Program-made: the position numbers and the translations under genes
NCBI GenBank assembly: GCA_036924285.1
Contig: JAYKYS010000002.1
Location: 7,812,001-7,876,000 of the forward strand
Reading direction: 5' to 3'
Origin: Asterella californica
Taxonomy: Eukaryota > Streptophyta > Marchantiopsida > Marchantiales > Aytoniaceae
DNA length: 64,000 bases
The notes under the pieces: model-generated
Database searches by the model: none
What the model was told of the DNA's origin: nothing
Seen by the model: only the letters and a program-made list of their open reading frames with translations
Shown: positions 54,577 to 64,000 of the stretch, one piece after another
Layout of the letters: each line of letters begins with the position of its first letter
Numbering within the stretch: position 1 is the stretch's first letter

Positions 54577-54789
54577 CTTGTAACTATTCTTTCTACCCTT
54601 CTAATTTTTGTGCAATAACTACTCGCTAAAAGAGTACGAACATCACCAATTCCATTCGCGAATAATCTACCATAGGTAAAATGAAAGGAAATGGTTGTAA
54701 CAACACCTCTTGTGCCATCTCTTCTCCCAAGGTAATCATGAGCCTGAGTCGCATCACCGCCTTCTCCACCATCCGAATGACGATCTCCA

Positions 54790-55266
54790 TCACAACTCAG
54801 CCGAGTCCTCTTTTGAAGTCGACAACTTCTCCGTCTCAGCTCTTTGAGTCTCGTCCAACTTATCGACTACTGACGTAAGTAGGGCGGCCACATCGACGCA
54901 CTTGTGTCCTCTTGATAGATCACCCACTCCACAACTTGGACAAGGATCTTCGCCTAGAAGATGAATTGGCGCTGGTGACGATGGACCCACTCGAAGACTT
55001 AAATCAGTAAACTCCCGCTTCCCTTTAGCTCTCTCGGTTCTGATTCTAGTTGGACAATTCACTACTTTGTGTCCCAACCCTCTACAGAAATAACACCACA
55101 AGTCGGTTTCTACTCTTCTCCTCGGAGATTCTACTTGAGGTTTAGTACTAGGGTTTTCAAACTCGACGATAATCTCTCTCGAACTTTCTTCGACACTTAC
55201 TATGACATCTAAACCTTGAGGAAGGTTTCTAAGTCTAACTTTCCAATCTTTTGAATTTCCACTCAT
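54790..55266 (-). CDS. Inner leader ORF with Cys clusters, unit 2
   Basis: Same as 37970-38446 except Asp to Gly at 54986. Both Cys clusters are unchanged. Confidence 0.6.
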   Translation of the reverse strand: MSGNSKDWKVRLRNLPQGLDVIVSVEESSREIIVEFENPSTKPQVESPRRRVETDLWCYFCRGLGHKVVNCPTRIRTERAKGKREFTDLSLRVGPSSPAPIHLLGEDPCPSCGVGDLSRGHKCVDVAALLTSVVDKLDETQRAETEKLSTSKEDSAEL

Positions 55267-55397
55267 GTTGCACCTTCTCAACCATTAAGTGGACAAAATA
55301 TCATAGAGGAAAATAATTCTACATCACTTTCTTAACTCTTCCGAGCTTTATACTGGAAATCGTGTATTACACATGCTATACACGAAATAAAATCTAA

Positions 55398-55715
55398 TTA
55401 ACTATCGAAGATATGATCCTCCTCACCATTGTTTGTACTAATCACAACAGACATCTTGAACTCACTCTTGTAAGGATCCAACTCTACTTCACCAGGAGCA
55501 TTCGTGGCCTCCATCGTGAATGATGCTTTAAACTCGGCTTTCTTCAAATCTGTGCCAATGGTCGCGGAAGCTTCTTCGTATAGAGTAAAGAGGGCACCCC
55601 AAGTGCTATAGATGCGAGTTCGTAACTCATCTATACTTAACTTCGGCTTCTCCGTCTCAGTTCGAACTCCTAAACGTCTCTTCTTCCACCTCGTCATTCG
55701 AACTGGATTCCCCAT
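55398..55715 (-). CDS. Inner leader ORF of unknown function, unit 2
   Basis: Protein identical to that of 38578-38895. Confidence 0.4.
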   Translation of the reverse strand: MGNPVRMTRWKKRRLGVRTETEKPKLSIDELRTRIYSTWGALFTLYEEASATIGTDLKKAEFKASFTMEATNAPGEVELDPYKSEFKMSVVISTNNGEEDHIFDS

Positions 55716-55864
55716 GAAGTATCTTCAAGACCTCCTTGTATGCCGAAACGTATATCTCTTAGTTGATAAGAGATCTCTCCAAGATTTTTGTGGTCTCCAG
55801 TAGCTCAACCTCCAAGATACTAAATCATGAAGTTTCAACAGAAACTTCCCTAATCAGAAGAGAT

Positions 55865-56300
55865 GGTGATGACTGTACAAATTTTCAGAGAACTGAAATT
55901 TGTATATTTTCACTTCCCTCATGGTTGTCAACCCCCTCCACTTTGAAAAATCCTTTCTCCCTCTTCAGACCTCATCTTCTCATGATTTCTTTTGTCCTGG
56001 ATAGCTTATCAGCCACTCTAAAACACTGGAAAGTTTCTCAGGAAAATAAAATTCACAGAAAATCTGACACTGACTGTAAACTTTTTCCAGAGAACAGAAT
56101 TCTTCAACTCTCACGAATAGACCCCCTCAACTTTGAAAAATCATTGCTCCCTCTCTAGACCACCTTTTCCTATGATTTCTTTTGTCTTAGATAGGTTATC
56201 AGCCAATCTAAAACACTGGAAAGTTTCACAGGAAAATAAAATTCACAGAAAAGTTGACAGCGACTGTACAAATTTTCCAGAGAGCAGAATTTCTAAACTC
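55865..56300 (-). repeat. 190-bp tandem repeat in the inner leader, unit 2
   Basis: Second copy of 39045-39480, same period and copy number. Confidence 0.85.
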
Positions 56301-56581
56301 ACAAATTTCTCTCCTCTAATAACTTTTCTCTCCTCCTTTCTCTACAACTCTTGTTGCACCTTCTTTCAACTCTCCTCAAACCCTTTCTAAGTGAACAAGA
56401 TGTAAAGAATGACTTCGAACGCGTCATATATCACTACGGGATACACGAAAGGTTCTAACGTTGCTAACATCGCGTTAGCTCTCTCTCCTCCCAACGTTCT
56501 CTCCATGTGCTCTCTCATAATCTCCTTTTGTCGAATATAGAACTGAACTCTAAACATCGTTCAACGATCCCTTCAAGTGAG

Positions 56582-56599
56582 GTCCCGGCAACGGAACCA
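56582..56599 (-). other. Primer binding site of the inner element, unit 2
   Basis: Identical to 39762-39779. Confidence 0.75.
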
Positions 56600-56603
56600 A
56601 AAA

Positions 56604-57518
56604 TGTAAACCCTCCGCGGTCCTAACGATCAACTACCCCCCGATCTCTCAACCTCCACGATCGTCATCCACGAATCTGCAAATGTCGGGCCTGTCTCTCA
56701 CTCAGGGGTCACCTCTGATGGCTTTGATGGAAGCACACCATGAATCTTGAAGGGAAAAATGCTAAGTTCACTCTCATTCATACACCCACAAACTTATCAA
56801 CTAAAATCTCCATAATCTCATCCACTAAAATCCTCCATTCTAACGACGTCTCTCAAGTTCTCACATGCTAAAAATGTCCCACACTCTCTATATTACTCAA
56901 GTTGTCATTACGACAATGTGAAAACAAGGATGAGGAGCTCTTCTCTACTCCTCTATTTATACATTCTAGGTTTTTACTTTGGTACCCCCGGTAACTCAGC
57001 CGTAACTACTTTTACCGGGTTTTACTAAGATATTACTTAAGGTAAAAGCATTGATCACATGGGCTTTTTATCTTTTCACATGGGCTTATTCCTTCAAAGT
57101 CAACAACTTCTAGAAGGATTCTGGAATATTCTCAAGGAATCTCGAATTTCCACCCCCCCTCTACACTAGGACCCACTAAAAAGGAAACATGTGGAATCTC
57201 TTCTTGTTTTTAATGCCCACAAAGTCCACAACTTTAATCCAACCACTAATATCAAGTCAAAAAGGAGATAAGGGATACTTTCCACCTCCTTTCTACCTTT
57301 TAGACAAGATGACAAGATAGTAGTGCTCACTCTTTAGCAAATATCTGAATTCTGCCAAAAGTACAGCTAAGTTTAACCATAACTAACTTTTAGATAGTCA
57401 TGACTAACTTGATACATCCTTAAAGTACTTTGGCAGCCAATAAACATTCTCAACACTTAGTTATAACTAAACACCTTACTAATAGACAAACTTCCTATGT
57501 GTAACATAGGTCGTTACA
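56604..57518 (-). repeat. Inner 5' LTR, unit 2
   Basis: 915 bp, no difference from the unit 1 inner LTRs seen by eye. Confidence 0.95.
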
Positions 57519-57522
57519 GTTC

Positions 57523-59135
57523 CAGTTGTTCCAGTTGTTCAGGCACCTATGGTACCTCCGAAGAAGGATGATTCAAACTTTGAGGAGATCATGCGTGGAA
57601 TGCGAGACTTGCAGATCAAGCTCACCAGATTGGAGGAACAAGGGTCTACAAGCGGAGCGAAACCTGTTGAGAAGCAAGGCTGGATCCAGCGGTGTATCTG
57701 GTGCGATGGTACAGATCATCCGCGCAGAGATTGCAAGGAGTTCAGTGATACCTTGCAGCAAGGGGTGATCTTATGGAAGGATGGGAAGGTAGCGTTGAGG
57801 GATACTGGTGCACTTCTTCAGACCAACTTTGGTAGAGGAGGGATGAAGAAGTTGGTTGAGGACCACCTATCAGCACAAGCAGTCGCCATCGTGGAAGCTG
57901 GAACTTATGGCACAAGGGTAGAGGATCAGGCTGAGAGGAGTTTCAACAAGCAAGTTGAGCCAAGTGAGTTGTGGTCATCTGCCATCTCCATGAAACAGAA
58001 AGGGAAGATGGCACGTGAGACGTTGCAGAGGACAGCTGCTACGATCAGAAGGGATACTGGATGGGAGGATCCGATAGAAGCTCTATCGGTGCATGCGTAC
58101 ATCGCCAAGAACCAACACGAAACGTTGTTGGAAGAGAAGAGAAGGCGAGATTCAGAGGATTCAGGAGAAGGGACTTCTTCAAAGAGACAGACTCGAGGGG
58201 AGAAGATTCGCCAAGAGCTTCGGGATGCAGGAGCTCAAGACCTACTGATGGACGATGCTCCTTCTCCATCGAAGGAAAAATCTCAGAAGGAGAAGGGTAA
58301 GCCGGCTGCATACAAGCTACAGTCGGATATCGAGGCGTCAACAGACTTGAAGGGAGTCTTGGAAGATCGCATTCTGAATGCGAAGGTGGAGTTTACTTTG
58401 AGAGAAGTGTTAGGCATCGCCAAGCGTGAGTTTCATGATGTCATCATCGATGTCATCAAACGGAAACGACAGATTACGGGTGAGACTGGTTTATCGCATG
58501 CTTTGGATACTAGGATGTCTGTGGATGAGGAGAGAGAGCTTGCAAGGTGCAGTGTCTATTCTCCAGAGGAAGAAAGAGATCGAAGGCGGAGGGTGCATTT
58601 TGAGGATGAAGAGGAGGATGGGAAGCGGAGCTCAAGTCATTACAGCCACAGTCACTGGGCTCGAGCTACGACGGAGACGTTGGTGAGGATCGAGGACTTG
58701 GATGAGCCGGTGGTTGCTCTTATCGATCATGGATCAGAAATCACCATCATGTCGAAGGAGCTATACAAGAGGAAGAAGTGACCGATCGACACAGAGCATG
58801 GATGGATCATAAGAGCAGCCAACAACACGAGAGGAGACTTGTATGGAGCTTGTCCAGACATCAGAGTGCGCGTAGGTGATGTTGCTATAGAGCAAAACTT
58901 CTTTGTTCAGGAAGCAACATCATACCCACTCATTCTGGGGCAACCTTTCATCATAGCAACCCGGATGGAGACAAAGGTACTGGACGACGGATCTGTGTAT
59001 GCTAGGATCCGAAGTCAAGATGGGAAGAGAGCGGTACAGTTCCTGACTGTACCGTCCAACCACGAGCGCAACCGAGATCGTTTGAGGGAGAAGCCGCTTC
59101 CAAGGGTGAGTGAAGAGTTCAAGGATTTTCGTTGA
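57523..59135 (+). pseudogene. Outer gag C-terminus and protease, unit 2
   Basis: Same as 40703-42315, with TGA at 58779-58781 and one Val to Ala change at 58105. Confidence 0.85.
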
Positions 59136-62100
59136 GTACCACTATAGAGCGGGATTTTGGTGGTGCGCAAGAGAAGGTACTCTCGCTTGATGGAGATAGT
59201 GCCTTTTGTACAGGGTTTATTGGATTTTCAGAGTGTGGGATTGCTGTCTATAAGAAGATAGAAGAGCTGAGAAGAAAAGAACAAAAACATTTGCGTGGTG
59301 TTGAGTTGATGTTGAAAGAGTTGGGTGAGCTAGAAGGGGATGAATGGATTTCTGGTGTTTATGAAGAGGATGGGTTGGAGGATCCTTTGCGAGAGATCAT
59401 GTCTATTGGATGGGAGGATATGGATAAGGTCGTGCAGATTCATTCAAGGGAGGTCTATTCGGTGATCGAATCATTCCGTGCACCAGAGGTTCAAGTTGAG
59501 ACAAGGTACAAGACAGTGGATAGGAAAGTAAAGCCAGTTGCTGGTCCTTTGCCGGAAGACACCAACCAACAGATGGATCGAGCTTCAAAGGAGAAGAGTT
59601 TGAAAGATCCTGCAATGATAGGACACAAGTTCACGGAGAAGACCCTTGAAGAGCTGAAGATTGGATCTGATGGGTCTCTTCTATCAGAAGAGAGGATGTG
59701 CTTCAAGGAGATGCTTTCAAGACATGGGAAAGCATTTGCTTTTGAGCCACTTGAGATTGGATGTGTAGATCCGTACATTGTTACCCCGATGGTTATCTTC
59801 ACGGTACCGCATGTGCCATGGAACCTGAGACCAATTCCAGTACCGAGGGCTCACTTGCCCAAACTAGTGGAGTTGCTGAAGGAGAAGATGCGGATGAAGA
59901 TCTTGGAGCCGTCGTTTGCACCATATTCAAGCAGATGGTTTACAGTACCAAAGAAGAATGGGTCGCTGCGGTTCATCCAAGACATGCAGCCGGTGAACGC
60001 AGTAACAATCAGAAATGCTGGGGTGGGACCGATTGTGGATGAGTTTGCAGAAGCGTTTGCAGGAAGAGCGATTTACTCAATGGGAGATCTTTACTCGGGG
60101 TATGATCAGTTTCAACTAGCGGAGGAGAGCAGAAGCTTCACGACAATGAGGACACCTTTGGGGTTGGTTAGGATGTGTACCTTACCACAGGGAGCTACCA
60201 ACTCGGTAGCACACATGATGAACGGGATGAATCGAGTTCTAAGAGACTTCATTCCTGAAAAGACGATGCCGTTCTTGGATGACATCCCCATTAAAGGATG
60301 TGTGGAAGATGAGAAGGATGAAGCATTAGATCAGAGGGGGTGTCGGCGATACGTCACTGATCACATCGCAGACTGTGAGAAGATCCTATCTCGACTTGAG
60401 GAAGTTCATCTTACGTTGTCAGGTGCGAAGTCTACTTTTGGGGTTAGAGAGGTTTTGATCGTTGGTCATTTGTGTGGATCGTTTGGTCGGAAGCCAGATC
60501 CGAACAAGGTGGATGCGATTGGAAGGATGAAGGAGGTTTGCAACTCGCTGACAGAAGTAAGAAGATTTTTGGGTGCTTGTGTATTCTACCACATTTGGAT
60601 TCCTCATTATGCGCATGTGGCGGATCTGTTGTATGGATTGTTGCGTAAGGGTCATAAGTTCAGATGGGAGGAAGAGCATACTGATGCGGTAAAGAAGCTG
60701 AAGTCTTTACTATCATCTCCTCCAGTCCTGGGAAGGATTGATTACAAGGGTGCTAGGCCGGTGATTCTTACTGTGGATACAAGCCCAGTTGCAATTGGAT
60801 GGGCAGTCGGACAGGATGACGAGGATGGAGACAGGTTTGCGGTTAGGTTCGGAGCGAAGGTGTTAAGTCCTCGACAACGTGCTTATCCGTAAGTGAAGAG
60901 AGAACTGTGGGGTATTGTTTCAGCTATGAAAACTGAGAAAGAGTATTTGATTGGAGCAGTAGTGGTGGTTGAAACTGATTGCTTGCCGTTGTTAGGGATG
61001 ATCATGAATTGTTCAACCCCTGATATTGCGATGTTACGATGGATCGCATATATTAAGTCGTTGAACCCGGAGTTTAGACATATTGCAGGGAAGGATAATC
61101 TGATGGCGGATATGTTATCTCGGGCTCAATATGATGGGGAAGATGAGATGATAGAAGACATTGACGACGTGGGTACAGAGTTCTATTCGATTGCACAGAC
61201 AGGAAGGGAAGAAGAGTTGTTTGTTGAAGGGTTGTATGATGGTGATTTGCTTGATATCGGGAGGTACCTTAGTACGATGGTTAAGCAGACAGGTTGGACG
61301 GATGAGAGGTTTCGGAGAGTTCGAAGGAAGGCCTACAACTTCATGTTGCAGGATGATTTTCTTTGGAAACGACCGAAGCAGAAAGGTGGGGTACCGCTAC
61401 GGGTGATTTGCAATAAGGAAGATCAGCAGAAGTTGCTCAAGGCATTCCATGAGAGTCTTTGGGCTGGACATCGAGGGATTTGGGCCACTTTTACCAAGAT
61501 GAAAGAGCGGTATTGGTGAAAAAACATGTACAGGGATGTTGTATCTTTTGTAGAGTCTTGTTTGACATGTCAGATGTATTCGAACATCCGACATCGTGAA
61601 GGATTACATCCAACTTATCCGCTGGCAATACATTTCAAGTGGGTGGTAGACTTGGTGATTATGCCGGTTGGGTTGTGGCAGATGAGATACTTGGTACTTG
61701 CTAGAGAAGATCTATCAAATCAAGTTGAGGGTAGAGCGCTTCGGACGAAGACAACTGAAGAGGTATGTAAATTTCTCTTGGAAGAGGTTGTTTGTCGGTA
61801 TGGATGTGTGGGAAAGATCACTGTAGACCGGGGAGAGTTAGATGCACACGAGGCTCGTGAATTCTTTGCAAGGTGTGGGGTGAGGTTGTCACTGACAACT
61901 GCTTACAACCCCGAAGAGAATGCCAAGAGTGAACGTGGTCATCCACCCATTGTGAAGGCTTTGGTGAAGGCTTGCAACGGAAGGGTGCGCGAGTGGCCTC
62001 GACTCTTACCATTTGCGTTATGGGCAGATAGAACGACGCACAGCTCGGTGACAGGTTACATGCCGGTGGAACTCATCACAGGTCAGAAGCCTATCATGCC

Positions 62101-62602
62101 GATTGAAGAACACGTTCTGACATGGAGTGTGTTACCTTGGGAGGACAATTTGACTAGAGAAGAGCTTCTTGCTATTCGAATTAGGCAGTTAGAGAGAAGA
62201 CTAGAGGATATCCAAATTGCTTTGGATAGGCTGCGAGAAGCACGGTTGAAGAACAAGGTCAGATTTGATCAGCGACATCGTTTGAGACCCAGGGAAATCA
62301 AAGAAGGTGATTGGGTGTTAGTCTATGACAACAGTCTAGACAACCAGCATAGTGCACTCCGGAAGTTTTCCAAAAGATGGTTTGGTCCGTATGTGGTGAA
62401 GAAGGTTCATGACAACGCAACTTACGCCCTGCAAGAGTTGGATGGAACGAGCTTGAAGGTACCAGTGGCAGGTAAACGTGTCAAGATTTTCAAAAAGAGA
62501 GATGAGGAGGTCGATCTAGCAGATATCTTGACGGAGTTTCAGTTTGAGGATGAGGATTATGCAGAAGATCTTGAAGGTGAGGTTGGTTACGATGGGAAGT
62601 AG
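59114..62602 (+). pseudogene. Outer pol, unit 2
   Basis: Same as 42294-45782 with both stops (60890-60892 and 61517-61519). One Tyr to His change (62276) lies after the integrase core. Confidence 0.9.
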
Positions 62603-62665
62603 GACGATAAGCCGGTCCACTCCTTGGTTGGTATCTCTGGTGCATACCGGAGGATGTACAGGTTC

Positions 62666-62676
62666 AGAGGGGGTGG
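62666..62676 (+). other. Polypurine tract of the outer element, unit 2
   Basis: AGAGGGGGTGG one base before LTR 3. Confidence 0.85.
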
Positions 62677-62677
62677 C

Positions 62678-64000
62678 TGTCGTATCGTGGACCGGCTCCT
62701 ACTTGAAATTCAAACTTCGATGCTTGTCGCTCCAAAGACACTCATGAGGAATAAGCTAGGCCCCAGCTTACGAGTTTTTGGCACAATCTCAGATCTCCAT
62801 TTTCATCGCATAGATGGGTAGAGCTCCTTGTCAGCTTTCCACAGGCACTTTGTCTACTTCGTTTGGACGCTTAGTGGAAAAGTTACAGGACTCGAAAGAT
62901 GGAGAAAATAAGCTAGGCCTCAGCTTACGGGTTTTTGGCACCACTTCGGATCTTCGTTTTTATCGCACCAGTGGATAGAGCTCCTTGTCAGCTTTCCATA
63001 GACACTTCATCTACTTCGTTTGGACGCCTAGTGGAGCAGTTACAGGACTCGAAAGATGGAGAAAACAAGCTAGGCCCCAACTTACGGGCTTTTGACGCAA
63101 CTTCGGATCTTCGCTTTCATCACATAGATGGGTAGAGCTCGCTGTCAGCTTTCCATGGGCATCTTGTTTACTTCGTTTGGACATCCAGAGAAGAAGTTAT
63201 GCGATTCGAAAGAAGGTAAAATCAAGCTAGGCCCCTAGTTACTTGCTGACTGGGTATTTAGGGCTTCAGGCGTTATATCAAAGACGCAAGGGGCCTGCTT
63301 CTTATTATTGAGGGTTGAACTTCGTACGTACAGACTGTTTGCAAGGGGGCTGCTTAAGGGGCTTGCTTGTTCCTACGACCTGTCGGTGGATGTTTTGGAG
63401 AATTGGGAAGTCCAATACACGCGCGCAAGGTGTCATCGGGTTCAGATCTGTGCAGCCTACGCACAGGTTAAGATGGTTCTTGAAGAGACGGATCGGGGGT
63501 TGTGTTCTGGGAGAAATTGAGACGCAGGGAGCAGAATTGAGATTTTCAGTTACCTGTGAAGGAGAGTTGGACCGTTCGGGCTGTTCCGGAGTCCAAACTT
63601 GCTGTCCTTGGATCCATCGGGATCAGAACAACGAGTTCTTCAGGAAATTGAAGACGATACAAAGTTTTATCGGGCGGTTTGAGAGTTGTGAGAGAAATTG
63701 GCTCGCAGGGAAGCGCTTGCGTCAAGTTTTCATCGCCTGCGACCTGAGATTGGATTGTTCTTCACGATCGGTGAGCCAAGCTCTTTGTTCTTGGTGCCTA
63801 CGCGATCAGGGAGTCCTCATGTACGCATAGGGGAAGACTGTAAGTGAATTGGATTGTTGGTTTGGGTGTGGTGAGCAAATTTGAGCCGCAGGGAGCCGAT
63901 TTACGTCAGTTTTTTGTAGCCTGCGACCAAATTTCTCGAGTAGTTTTGCAAGGGGAACTCCAAACAGCTTGTTTGGAGTCTTGTTGGGTTCAGGGTAGCC
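62678..64000 (+). repeat. Outer LTR 3, cut by the window end
   Basis: First 1323 bp of the LTR. It matches LTR 2 with one difference and carries the LTR 2 state at all positions checked where LTR 1 and LTR 2 differ, except 63632, where it agrees with LTR 1. Whether another internal region follows cannot be seen. Confidence 0.93.

Larger units (their letters stand above)
48764..57518 (-). mobile_element. Inner Ty3/gypsy element, unit 2
   Basis: Copy of 31943-40698 with the same insertion point and GTTC flanks (48760-48763 and 57519-57522). It is therefore a duplicate, not an independent insertion. It differs at about ten bases and by one C fewer in a C-run of its 3' LTR (near 49313), giving 8755 bp. 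Confidence 0.95.
29038..64000 (+). repeat. Tandem array of a 16.82-kb LTR-retrotransposon unit
   Basis: The sequence 29038-45857 recurs at 45858-62677 with an offset of 16,820 bp (16,821 for 29700-32490, because of a 1-bp insertion in the second LTR and a 1-bp shorter C-run at 49313), and starts a third time at 62678. Each unit is one LTR plus one internal region, so neighbours share LTRs. Each internal region contains the same nested element at the same base. I count about a dozen single-base differences between the two internal regions, visible for example at 31691/48512, 35525/52345, 36140/52960 and 45456/62276. Confidence 0.96.

Noticed and set aside
48764..57518. Independent second insertion of the inner element
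   Set aside because: Same target base, same flanks, same gag stop and same frame breaks as in unit 1: it was copied with the unit.

Overview
The window is eukaryotic and almost certainly from a streptophyte (land plant or charophyte alga): most of it is LTR retrotransposons with plant-type signatures (an initiator-Met tRNA primer site, a chromodomain Ty3 element, a Ty1/copia pol with the usual plant motifs), and the one plausible host gene carries motifs of a plant-specific protein family. The Ty3 family that dominates the right half has an unusual reverse-transcriptase box (FLDDIPIKG) of a kind I associate with early-diverging streptophytes rather than flowering plants; that is recollection, not a search, and I cannot name the species.

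Layout. 0-7.5 kb: one minus-strand gene (263-1348), then AT-rich DNA with almost no recognisable content. 7.5-15.1 kb: a complete but dead chromovirus on the minus strand, with LTRs, primer site, polypurine tract, and gag-pro-RT-RNaseH-IN-chromodomain broken by one frameshift and five stops. 15.1-17.06 kb: 3' end of a Ty1/copia element (minus). 17.065-21.55 kb: a plus-strand Ty3-type element (2.3-kb LTR, primer site, decayed gag) that cuts the copia element. 21.55-23.77 kb: the 3' LTR and last codons of a minus-strand element that cuts that gag. 24.47-25.35 kb: a decayed Ty3 reverse transcriptase. 25.5-28.9 kb: two divergent, broken coiled-coil coding regions of unknown function.

29.04 kb to the window end is a tandem array. 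One 16,820-bp unit (LTR plus internal region) occurs at 29038-45857 and again at 45858-62677, followed by a third LTR running off the window. Each unit is an old plus-strand Ty3-type element (2.02-kb LTR, gag, protease, RT, RNase H, integrase) whose gag is split by a complete 8.76-kb Ty3 element on the opposite strand (915-bp LTRs, intact 960-residue RT-RNaseH-integrase frame). Neighbouring units share LTRs (LTR-internal-LTR-internal-LTR). The pattern of differences between the three LTRs fits unequal crossing-over inside an LTR and places the exchange in its last ~400 bp. Internal regions of the two units differ at roughly a dozen sites, whereas the 5' 1.6 kb of the first LTR differs from the second at about 25, so the sequence of events can be read: outer insertion, ageing and C-to-T type stop mutations, inner insertion, then recent tandem duplication.

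No CRISPR array, operon, rRNA or tRNA gene was seen. All distances, identities and alignments were made by eye.
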